Positions 10,160 through 17,500 of a DNA stretch of 17,500 nt are shown here, piece after piece (position 1 is the first letter of the stretch; each line of letters starts with the position of its first letter). A program made the translations under genes and the position numbers. Source of the stretch: Trachelipus rathkii (Eukaryota > Arthropoda > Malacostraca > Isopoda > Trachelipodidae); the NCBI GenBank assembly GCA_015478945.1, contig JABUQX010117073.1, positions 20,001 through 37,500 of the forward strand, read 5' to 3'. The notes under the pieces are model-generated. The model worked only from the letters and a program-made list of their open reading frames with translations. It did not search any database and was not told the DNA's origin.

Positions 10160-10473
10160 CTGAAAACAGAAAAAAAATTAGCTTTATATATTTTACACCG
10201 ATATCTTCTTTTTATAGTAATAGCTAGCTATCAGCATACCTTTCTGATGTAAAAACTGAATAAAGTTTCTTCTTGTAGCAATAAACTGCAGCTATTATTA
10301 TTGCTATAACTACTATGAAAGAAATTATTAATCCTAAAACTACACTAGATGTTGACCAGTTGCTTCCCTCTAAAGAAATTTCACATAGAGTTCCTTCATA
10401 ACCATCACTGCATCTAAAATTGCATATAAAATAGATATTAAAAGCCAAATATTAAAACTACAACGCTAACTTA

Positions 10474-10529
<56 letters not shown>

Positions 10530-10535
10530 TATATA

Positions 10536-10566
<31 letters not shown>

Positions 10567-11154
10567 ATATAATATATATATATAATTCTTCTACATACTT
10601 GCAAGTTACTAATCCAAAAGGAAGCTGAACACAAATTCCAAAGTTGCATGGACTAACAGAGCAATTCCCTTGTATTCCACCAGTTTCAGGATCAATAACC
10701 TGTTTTTTAATAAATAAAAAAAGAATCTTATCTCCAAGTTACCAATTTAAAATAATATTAACATGTAAACATCTCTACACTTACAAGGGTACAATTGTAA
10801 TCTTTGTATCTGTAACCAAGAGCGCAAATGCAGTGATATTCGTTCCAAATGTGTGGAAGACACAGGTGAGGACATAATGACCTTTCGCATGAAGTAGAAA
10901 CTGAAAGTAATATATCTAATTAATTATAAGAATATCATGCAATTAGGTCAGGTTAATCAAAACTATGAAAATAACGTACGAGAAAAATTATAAACTTTTT
11001 CAGTATTTAAGATAAATGTGTCACTTTTTCCAGAGAATGATATTTCTGAACAGTTATTGGGAGCTTTAATAGAACATTTTACTAAAGCGTTTTGATATGT
11101 ATTAAACCACAACAATTGATGATTCAGCAATGATAGACTTTTTGGTCCATGTAT
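10023..11154 (-). CDS. Cueball-like LDL-receptor-related membrane protein, 3' exons (partial gene)
   Basis: Five coding exons on the minus strand: 11154-10980, 10900-10785, 10699-10599, 10413-10240 and 10159-10023. All have AG acceptors and GT donors. The protein order is the end of a YWTD-propeller-like region, an EGF-like module, a second complete EGF-like module, a ~23-residue transmembrane helix, a KKK stop-transfer and a proline-rich cytoplasmic tail. This is the architecture of arthropod protein cueball, a type I membrane protein of the LDL-receptor-related group. Phases agree at the first three junctions. The last is off by one base (see finding). Exons for the signal peptide and most of the propeller are not visible in this window. 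Confidence 0.78.
10240..10413 (-). CDS. Receptor exon D: end of EGF domain, transmembrane helix
   Basis: The acceptor is GCAATTTTAG. The exon encodes CSDGYEGTLCEISLEGSNWS, then a hydrophobic helix starting VVLGLIISFIVVIAIIIAAV and the stop-transfer YKKKLYSVFTSER. A donor AAAG|GTATGC lies at 10240/10239. If it is not used, the frame reads through YADS to a stop at 10224-10226. The helix and following basic residues indicate a single-pass protein with its EGF domains outside the cell. Confidence 0.8.
10476..10586. repeat. (TA)n microsatellite inside an intron of the receptor gene
   Basis: TA/TAATA repeat occupying most of the intron between exons C and D. It explains why that intron is 185 bp when the other three are 79-85 bp. 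Confidence 0.93.
10599..10699 (-). CDS. Receptor exon C: first part of second EGF-like domain
   Basis: The acceptor is AAAAAACAG and the donor GTATGT. It encodes VIDPETGGIQGNCSVSPCNF then GICVQLPFGLVTC. The 101-base exon leaves two bases (AA), which join the A of the next exon to give Lys. This produces a complete EGF pattern, C-x4-C-x4-C-x8-C-x-C-x8-C, across the junction, good support for both splice sites. Confidence 0.82.
10785..10900 (-). CDS. Receptor exon B: EGF-like module after the propeller
   Basis: The exon lies between a TTACTTTCAG acceptor and a GTAAGT donor. It encodes STSCERSLCPHLCLPHIWNE then YHCICALGYRYKDYNCTL. The pattern C-x4-C-x3-C-x9-C-x-C-x10-C is the LDL-receptor type EGF module that normally follows a YWTD propeller ('CSHLCL...CxCxxGY'). 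Confidence 0.8.
10980..11154 (-). CDS. Receptor exon A: end of propeller-like region
   Basis: The exon starts after TTATTTCAG and ends before GTACGT. Only one frame is open across its 175 bases. It contains LLNHQLLWFNTYQNALVKC, which resembles an LDL-receptor class B (YWTD) blade in the style 'L.W.D...+.I..C', followed by NNCSEISFSGKSDTFIL. Both other frames hit stops within about 50 bases. It leaves one base, which combines with the next exon to form Leu. Confidence 0.72.
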
Positions 11155-11242
11155 CTGAAATAATCAATTATAAATATGTAAATATATACACCTAAGAATA
11201 TAATAAATTTTTATATAAACATAGAAATAAATATAATTTAAA

Positions 11243-11245
<3 letters not shown>

Positions 11246-11306
<61 letters not shown>

Positions 11307-11404
11307 TATATAAATATATATACTATATATTATATATATAATATATAATATATATACATATATATTATATATACTATATTAATATTTATATACTATATAT
11401 ATAC

Positions 11405-11442
<38 letters not shown>

Positions 11443-11554
11443 AATAGTGATAAGATATAGTGTAATCGCGCGAGTATAGATCACACCCGATATTAATCGT
11501 TATGTATTATATTAATATATATATAAAAATATATAATATATCTTTATAATATAT

Positions 11555-11610
<56 letters not shown>

Positions 11611-11678
11611 ATAATATATATTATTATATATATATATATAATATATATATATATATTATATATATAATATATATTATT

Positions 11679-11718
<40 letters not shown>
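11246..11718. repeat. (TA)n-rich tract with complex interruptions
   Basis: TA runs are mixed with ATATTATATA variants. A small non-repeat island at about 11443-11510 contains GTAATCGCGCGAGTATAGATC and is of unknown origin. The hAT-like termini start immediately after the tract. Confidence 0.93.
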
Positions 11719-11721
<3 letters not shown>

Positions 11722-11731
11722 AAAGGTGGCA

Positions 11732-11753
11732 ATTAACGCTTTAAAGCGTTAAT
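11732..11753. repeat. Perfect 22-bp palindrome in hAT-like terminus
   Basis: ATTAACGCTTT followed by its exact reverse complement. It lies ten bases inside the terminus and could be a transposase-binding or hairpin site. Confidence 0.95.
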
Positions 11754-11889
11754 CCGTTAATTAACCTCGTTAATTTTTCGTTAACTTTTACCGCTTTCGT
11801 TAATTTCGAAAAAAAATTAACGGTCTATTAACGAGTTAAAATTTTTCCCCTACATCCGTTAACCGTTAACTTAATTTACGAGATTTATA

Positions 11890-12160
11890 AAATATTTTCT
11901 ATCAGATTTTAAATTGTAATAGATTCGAATTATAGGAGAAATAAAAAAATTTTTTTTTAAATTTCCTAACGCTCCTCTCAATGGCTCAAAAATGTGTTTA
12001 TACTGTTACTCGTTATTATCCCAGTTTAGTAATGTTTAACACAGGGTTGGAAAAAAGCCGGGTTTTGAGGGTTGTGCTTACGTGCTGACTACCACCCCTA
12101 GTTAACTATATTCTCTATGTCTTAATACTAGCACATTCCCTCAGTGTTGGAAGCACGCAC
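11890..12160. other. Interior of hAT-like element, no gene; possible further terminus
   Basis: AT-rich to mixed sequence. At about 12044 there is CAGGGTTGGAAAAAAGCCGGGTTTTG, whose first bases equal the terminus of the nested element at 801-1244 and which resembles a hAT terminus. No partner end was found. The LINE-like similarity starts somewhere near 12160. Confidence 0.4.
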
Positions 12161-12409
12161 ATGTCCAACCTATTCCGAAAAAAGGAAGCCGCTCTGATCC
12201 TTCTAAGATCCTTGTAACCCCTCTCACTTGTATTCTATCTATCTTTGAAACCCTTTCAACTTCTCACTTTCTTTAGACATCTAGAATCTCATTCTTTCTT
12301 TCGCAATCGCTACGTACGGCTTTTTGGTGTTCAAAGTCTCTGGCGATATACTTTCCTATCTTAACTCCGAGTTTATGGTTTTCCGCTCTTAGGAACTACT
12401 GGCAGACTT

Positions 12410-13480
12410 GCGTAGTGGCGCTTGACATATCCAAAGCATTTGACCGGGTATGGCACGCATCATTGCTCTCCAAGCTCCCTTCCTTTCCTCCTTCTCTTTG
12501 CTTACTTATGTCTAGCTTTCTTTCAAGTCGCTAAACATCGGCTATGGTTGATGGAGCGACTTCTTCTTCTTTTTCTGTCAATAGTGGAGTTCCTCAGGGT
12601 TTCGTCTCATCTCCTACTTTATTCCTACTTTTCATAATTGAATCTTATCACCTGCACATCTAACTCTATTCACTCACATGCCGATGACTCGACCCTTCAT
12701 TCTTCAACTCATTTCAATTCTGCTTCCTCTTTTACTTCTAGAATTGCCTCTCGCCTTAATCTTTCCGATTCTATTCTCGCTGCTAGATAGAATTTGCGGG
12801 TGGGTCGTCTCAACCTTGTGAAATTCAATTCTTTAAAACCCAACTTCTACAATCTCCCTCTCTAAATACCTTCTAACTTCCTATCTCTTTTGACGGTTCT
12901 TTCGTCTCAACCTGCTGACATATAAACTCCTTGGCCTTAACATAAAAAAAAATGTCTTTGAACCTCACATCACAACGGTCTGCTTGCTGGGGGGCCTCAA
13001 AAGACACTGGGAGTTCCTGCTTAGACTGGCGAGACTTTTCTTTTTACCTCTTCCCTCAGTTACTCCAGCTATCCCCAAGGGTCCTCATCCGGCCCTTGTA
13101 TAGATATGTTTCTCATATTCTGGGGAGGCTCTGGTTTCACCCGGCTTTTTTACAGGGTCGAGTCAAAAGCCAAAAGCCTTATAAACTGTATGTACTTTCC
13201 AGTTCACTTGAACCTCTATCTTTGCGGCGATGTTGGTGGTTTATCTCTTTTCTATAGGTATCCGCAGAGGCAGGTGTTCGAGGGAACTTACACTGGCCGT
13301 ACCACCACCTTTACGACGCCTACGTAGCACAATAGGGCTGCTGTATCTCGCACGAGTTTGTGTAGATATTGTAACTTCAGGCTAGTTTGCTGCGGTGTTT
13401 CCTTTTTCCTTCCACACTGTTCGGTGGAACTCTCTTCCATCTTCCTGTGTTTCCTGCTGAATTTAATTCCCACACTTTAC
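12410..13480 (+). pseudogene. LINE reverse transcriptase, copy 1 (frameshifted)
   Basis: Reading across frames gives ALDISKAFDRVWHA (motif A, near 12418), SVNSGVPQG (motif B, near 12578), SHADDSTLHSSTH (motif C with the DD pair, near 12672), then NLVKFNSLKTQ and FDGSFVS. The C-terminal part includes RRGRCSREL and RWNSLPSSC near 13425. This motif order is that of Jockey/CR1-group RTs. Many one-base gaps separate the blocks, so it is inactive. The open frames at 12422-12637 and 12952-13257 are fragments or shadows of it. Confidence 0.82.
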
Positions 13481-13599
13481 AAGCCTGCGTCTATGTTCAT
13501 TTGCGTAATTTGCGCTAGCGGATGAGTTTTTGGCGTCAAAATCCCTCCTCTGAACTAGGGCTCTGCGTGAGTGGGTGGTTTTCCAAAGTCTACTGGCGA

Positions 13600-14760
13600 T
13601 GATACTTTCCTATTTAACCGATTTTATGGGTTTCTCGCTCTTAGGAACTACTGGCAGACCTTGCGAAGTGGCGCTTGACATATCCAAAGCATATAACGGG
13701 GGTGGTACGCATCCTTCCTCTCCAGGCTCCTTCCCCCCCCCGTCCTCCCTGCTTTCTTATGTCTAGCTTTCCTTCAAGTCGCTAAACATCGGCTAGGGTT
13801 GATTTAGTAGAACTTCTTCTTCTTTTTCTGTCAATAGTGGAGTCCTCAAGGGTTTCGTCTCAATCTCCTACTTTATTCTAACTTTTCATTAATGATCTTC
13901 TCACTGGCACATCTAACTCTATCACTCATATGCGATGACTCGACCCTTAATTCTTCAACTCATTCAATTCTGCTCCATCTTTTACTTCTAGAATTGCCTC
14001 TCGTCTTAATCTTTTCCGATTCTATTCTCGCTGCTAGATAGAATTTTCGGGTGGGGTCGTCTCACCTTGTGAAATTCAACAATTCTTTAAAACCCAACTT
14101 CTACAAATCTTCCTCTCTAAACTACCTTCTAACTTTCCTAAATCTCTTTTGACGGTTCTTTCGCCTCTCTGTTGACAATATAACATCCTTGGCCTTAACA
14201 ATAAAAAAAAATGTCTTGGAACTCACATCACAAACGGTTTGCTGGCGGCGGCCTCCAAAGAAACTGGGAGTTTCTGCTTAGACTGCGAGACTTTTTTTCC
14301 TCTTCTCCGTTACTCCAGCTATACAAGGTCTCATCCGGCCTTGTATAGAGTACTGTTTTCTCAATATCTGGGGGCTCTGGCTTTCACCGGCTTTTGGACA
14401 GGGTCGAGCCAAAAGCCAAAAGGCTTATAAACTGTTATGTACATTTCAGTTCACATGAACATCTATCCTTTGCGGCGCGATGTTGGTGCTTTACTCTTTT
14501 CTATAGTAACGCAGAGGCAGGTGTTCGAGGGAACTTACCACCGCCGGTACCGACCACTTTACGACGCCCAGTAGCCAAGGGTGCTGTATCTCGCACGAAG
14601 TTTTTGTAGATATTGGTAAATCCAGGCTAGTTGCTGCGGTGTTTCTTTTTTCCTTCCACCACTGTTCTGTGGAACTCTCTTCCATCTTCTGTGTTTCCTG
14701 CTGAAATTAATCTCCCACTTTAAAGCCTGCGTCTATGTTCATCCTGCGTAATTTGCGCTA
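13600..14760 (+). pseudogene. LINE reverse transcriptase, copy 2 (frameshifted)
   Basis: Second copy of the same region: VALDISKAYNGGG (motif A with its Asp kept but the following residues changed), SVNSGV (near 13840), CDDSTLNSSTH (motif C), FDGSF and WNSLPSS (near 14670). It differs from copy 1 mainly by small insertions and deletions. After the last motif comes the 3' untranslated part and the poly(A) tail. Confidence 0.8.
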
Positions 14761-14835
14761 GCGAATGAAATTTTTTACCTAGAGAAGATCCCTTCCTTGA
14801 ATAGGGCTCCGCACATGAAGTGGTGGTGCTGACTC

Positions 14836-14838
<3 letters not shown>

Positions 14839-14880
<42 letters not shown>
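14839..14880 (+). repeat. LINE poly(A) tail
   Basis: Forty-two consecutive A's after GACTCTGT. It fixes the 3' end and orientation of the LINE. Confidence 0.95.
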
Positions 14881-14882
<2 letters not shown>

Positions 14883-15058
14883 AAGACGGTTAACGTTAAC
14901 GATTAACGTTAACTTCCGCTACATTCTTTAACCATAAACGCTTTAATGATTAACGGCGTTAATTTTTTTTTGTTAACGATTAAGAATTAACGACGTTAAC
15001 TTTCTCATTAACGGTGCCCACCTTTGTATATATATATATATCAGAGGCGACTCCTACA

Positions 15059-15084
15059 CTCGTGCTAATCGTGCTTAGCACGAG
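15059..15084. repeat. Perfect 10-bp stem hairpin near transposon end
   Basis: CTCGTGCTAA, six-base spacer TCGTGC, TTAGCACGAG. The stem is fully complementary. The motif GGCTCGTGCC at about 15268 is a looser echo. Confidence 0.95.
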
Positions 15085-15630
15085 TTTAATTATTATAGAA
15101 ACGCGATATTATTCAAATTTTGCCAAGTTTATGATAAATTCTCTTATTTTTTGTGAAAATGGGTATCTGAAAGAATACAAATGAAAGATTATGTAAAATT
15201 TAAACAAAAAGTGTATGCATCATCGCCATTCAAATAACCCTATTTTTAACTCAATTATAATGATACGGCTCGTGCCTCTCCAAACAATGCGGAGAGTAAA
15301 TTTCAAGAAGGTATACAATATATATTCGTGAATTTGATTTTTTTACAAGTTGTTTTTTTTTTTTCCTATCTAAGAATCTAAAAAAACACTCGTTTTATTT
15401 AAGAAAAAAAAATTAAAAAAATAAACATTTACTTGCTTAATGCACATTTCGGATAAAAATAATTAATATATTTAAATTCTAAATATCTGAATTTCGAACC
15501 GAAAAAACTAAGATACCCATAAAAACAATTATATGCTAAAAGAGAACTGTAAGAAATGGATAACTCAAATATTCTTTTATAAATAATTATTTTGTTATTA
15601 TATATAAATAAATAACAATAAATAAATAAA

Positions 15631-15669
15631 CGATATATATATATATAATATATATAGTATAATATTATA

Positions 15670-15707
<38 letters not shown>

Positions 15708-15750
15708 ATATATATATAGATGAGAGAGAGCGAGAGAGAGAGAGAGAGGA
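15631..15750. repeat. TA tract followed by short GA microsatellite
   Basis: TA repeats (15631-15720) run into GATGAGAGAGAGCGAGAGAGAG-type sequence (15718-15749) within the hAT-like element. Confidence 0.93.
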
Positions 15751-15786
15751 GCAACGAGTAGTAAAAAGTCGCTAGAGTCGCCGCTG

Positions 15787-16072
15787 AATATATATATATT
15801 AGTAATATATATATATATATATATAGATTAATTATAGATATTATATATATATATATATTTATTATATATATATATATATTAATATATATATATATTATAT
15901 ACTATATATATATATACTATTTATAATTATATATATATTATATATATATATATATATATAATATATTATATTATATAGTATATATTATATATATATATAT
16001 TATTATAATTACTATATATATATATATATATATATCTATATTATTATAATATATATATATATATATATATAT
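15787..16072. repeat. (TA)n-rich tract
   Basis: TA and TATTA/TAATA variants throughout, with no gene. Confidence 0.95.
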
Positions 16073-16092
16073 CAGAAGTTGAGTGGGCACTA

Positions 16093-16300
16093 GCAACTTT
16101 TTTTTATCCGAATTCGGCAATTCAGGCCTAACTTTGTGGGGATTCCACGTTGCATTCCGCAACTTTTTTCTACTTCGCCAGTCCGCTATCGCATTCCGCA
16201 ATTTCGCAATTTTTTCTTTTTCGCCAGTCCCTGCTATCGATATTCCTCAATTCGCGCAACTTTTTCTGGCTTCCCGCCAGTCAAGCTATCGCAAATCAGC
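16093..16300. repeat. Degenerate ~48 bp tandem repeat
   Basis: Units begin GCAACTTTTTT or GCAATTTTTTC at 16159, 16206 and 16256, each followed by CGCCAGTCC..GCTATCG. A more diverged first unit starts at 16093. Small open frames across it in both directions share the repeat's periodicity but match no protein I know. The surrounding block (16073-16440) has a more balanced base composition than its TA-rich flanks. Confidence 0.82.
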
Positions 16301-16845
<545 letters not shown>

Positions 16846-17490
16846 TCCACTTTCTTTCCCCAAGACTGGAGGTAAGGTGGTTACATGCACCGGAAAAAGA
16901 AAAGTAGTAGAACATGGCACAAGTCGAAAAGAAAGCCCAGCCTTACCGCCCCCTTTATACCTATTAGTGAGAACTCATCGCAGTCAGAAAATCCACCCTA
17001 GAGCATCACGGGACAGCGACGGACCCTCACTAGGGCATCTCGTCAGTATGGGGTTCATCCCTTGGCCCAGGTGGGCCACAACCATACCCCCTTACAAAAC
17101 CCCGTCATTCACTCCTATTATGCACCTTTCTTCTCGCCTCTGCCACACTTACATTTCTCTCCTCCAGGGATTCCTTTACTGACTCAGTCAACTTTTTGTT
17201 CAGTCTCCCAGACGGTCGATTCAAAATACACACACCATTAGACATCCCCTTAAAAAACAGACTGTTATCCATCCTTTCCACATAACCAAACCATCTCAAC
17301 ATACTTTCATTTATTCTCTCATTTATCCCTTTCTTCACACCACACAACTCTCTAATACGTTGATTCCTCATTTTATCAATTCTTCTCACACCAAACACGC
17401 CCCTAAGATTGTCCATCAACACATCTTACTTCATATCACTACCTCTTATTTCAGACCATAGTATCACTAGTATACATTAATATTGGTAAC
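16846..17490 (-). mobile_element. 3' end of a non-LTR retrotransposon, minus strand
   Basis: Contains the C-terminal coding part (17422-17105) and, downstream on the minus strand, a GC-richer 3' untranslated stretch (17104-16846) ending AAAGTGGATGATATATA. The 3' end passes straight into TA repeats, as expected if the tail is a simple repeat or the insertion site was TA-rich. The right limit is not defined; similarity may continue past the window. Confidence 0.75.
17105..17422 (-). pseudogene. LINE ORF2 C-terminal fragment
   Basis: The frame contains LRGVFGVRRIDKMRNQRIRE, LCGVKKGINERINESMLRWF, GYVERMD and ..SVGRPRKRW-like residues (NRPSGRLNKKLTE). The pattern 'R+D+.RN..IRE..G.....ER.....LRWFGHV.RM' is the well-known end of many arthropod non-LTR retrotransposon ORF2 proteins. 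The RT core would lie further right, outside the window. Changes such as SGRLNKK in place of the usual VGRP+++W suggest decay. The stop after RSE precedes a continuing homologous stretch (RGFVRGYG..), so this stop is probably a mutation. Confidence 0.8.
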
Positions 17491-17500
17491 AACATACCCT

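Larger units (their letters stand above)
12160..14880 (+). mobile_element. Jockey-type LINE fragment, internally duplicated in tandem
   Basis: 5'-truncated non-LTR retrotransposon in plus orientation with a 42-base poly(A) tail. The segment from about 12330 is repeated from about 13578, with equivalent points 1254 bases apart. Both copies carry pieces of the RT and the 3' region, and both are peppered with one-base indels, so no long frame survives. The tail touches the hAT-like right terminus directly at 14881. Confidence 0.82.
11721..15026. mobile_element. hAT-like terminal repeats enclosing a LINE insertion
   Basis: The left end is CAAAGGTGGCAATTAACG. The right end, read on the other strand, is CAAAGGTGGGCACCGTTAATG. 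Both ends carry many GTTAACG/CGTTAA subterminal motifs (11731-11875 and 14885-15015), including a perfect palindrome at 11732-11753. Termini of the type C-A-(A/G)-G-GGTGGGCA with TTAACG repeats are known to me from hAT elements. No transposase is seen. The middle is filled by a LINE fragment, so the original element was probably a few hundred bases long. Confidence 0.68.
15042..15786. mobile_element. Non-autonomous hAT-like element with subterminal hairpin
   Basis: The left end is CAGAGGCGACTCCTACACTC. The right end, read on the other strand, is CAGCGGCGACTCTAGCGACT. Both are flanked by TA repeats. CAG-type short termini plus a subterminal hairpin fit the hAT superfamily. The interior is AT-rich, with no frame, and contains its own TA tract and a GA microsatellite at 15722-15749. 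Confidence 0.62.

Noticed and set aside
10644..10877. 77-residue plus-strand frame in the receptor gene
   Set aside because: It is antisense to exons B and C, whose splice sites, cysteine spacing and phases support the minus strand.
13288..14685. Minus-strand frames of about 61-64 residues across the LINE (13288-13473, 14491-14685)
   Set aside because: Antisense shadows of the duplicated LINE 3' coding region; the same shadow appears in both copies.

Overview
This is a eukaryotic window, very rich in A+T. It is dominated by (TA)n microsatellites and broken transposable elements, with one recognisable host gene. No bacterial gene organisation, operon or CRISPR array is present. The host gene is an LDL-receptor-related single-pass membrane protein of the cueball type, with introns of about 80 bp. 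Together with Penelope-like, hAT-like, Tc1/mariner-like and Jockey-type elements, it suggests an arthropod, perhaps a crustacean. That assignment is inference.

Layout. 1-2244: microsatellites, a small foldback repeat (39-393), and a hAT-like non-autonomous element (545-1962) with a second one nested inside it (801-1244). 2245-5708, minus strand: a Penelope-like retroelement (PLE). It consists of a 5'-truncated copy (5708-4917) joined head-to-tail to a nearly complete copy (4916-2245), giving the family's typical 'pseudo-LTR' direct repeats. Its ORF encodes an N-terminal region, a reverse transcriptase and a GIY-YIG endonuclease, but is broken by frameshifts. 5998-6542: a palindromic remnant of a Tc1/mariner-like transposon. 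7061-7560, plus strand: a fragment of a different PLE. 8070-8305: a GC-rich CCCCGG repeat and a three-unit 48-49 bp CCAAT repeat. 8844-8958: a CT/GA microsatellite.

10023-11154, minus strand: the last five coding exons I can identify of the cueball-like receptor, in 5'-to-3' order: end of the YWTD-type region, EGF-like module, second EGF-like module, transmembrane helix, and proline-rich cytoplasmic tail. Exon phases agree at three of the four junctions. The last junction is off by one base at a five-A run, so it is either a sequence error, a mutation, or a gene that uses an early stop in the last intron. Upstream exons are not visible; they may lie beyond the right edge, which would put everything right of 11155 in an intron.

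11721-15026: an interval with hAT-like termini holding a Jockey-type LINE fragment, mostly duplicated in tandem, with a 42-base poly(A) tail. 15042-15786: another hAT-like non-autonomous element with a perfect subterminal hairpin. 16093-16300: a degenerate ~48 bp tandem repeat. 16846-17490, minus strand: the 3' end of another non-LTR retrotransposon.

Most element boundaries abut (TA)n tracts. The two PLE families share a small hairpin motif that resembles a hammerhead ribozyme core. I see no clearly new multi-gene system. The points most worth checking are the PLE junction and hairpin, the host-gene tail frameshift, the inverted mariner remnant and the tandem LINE.
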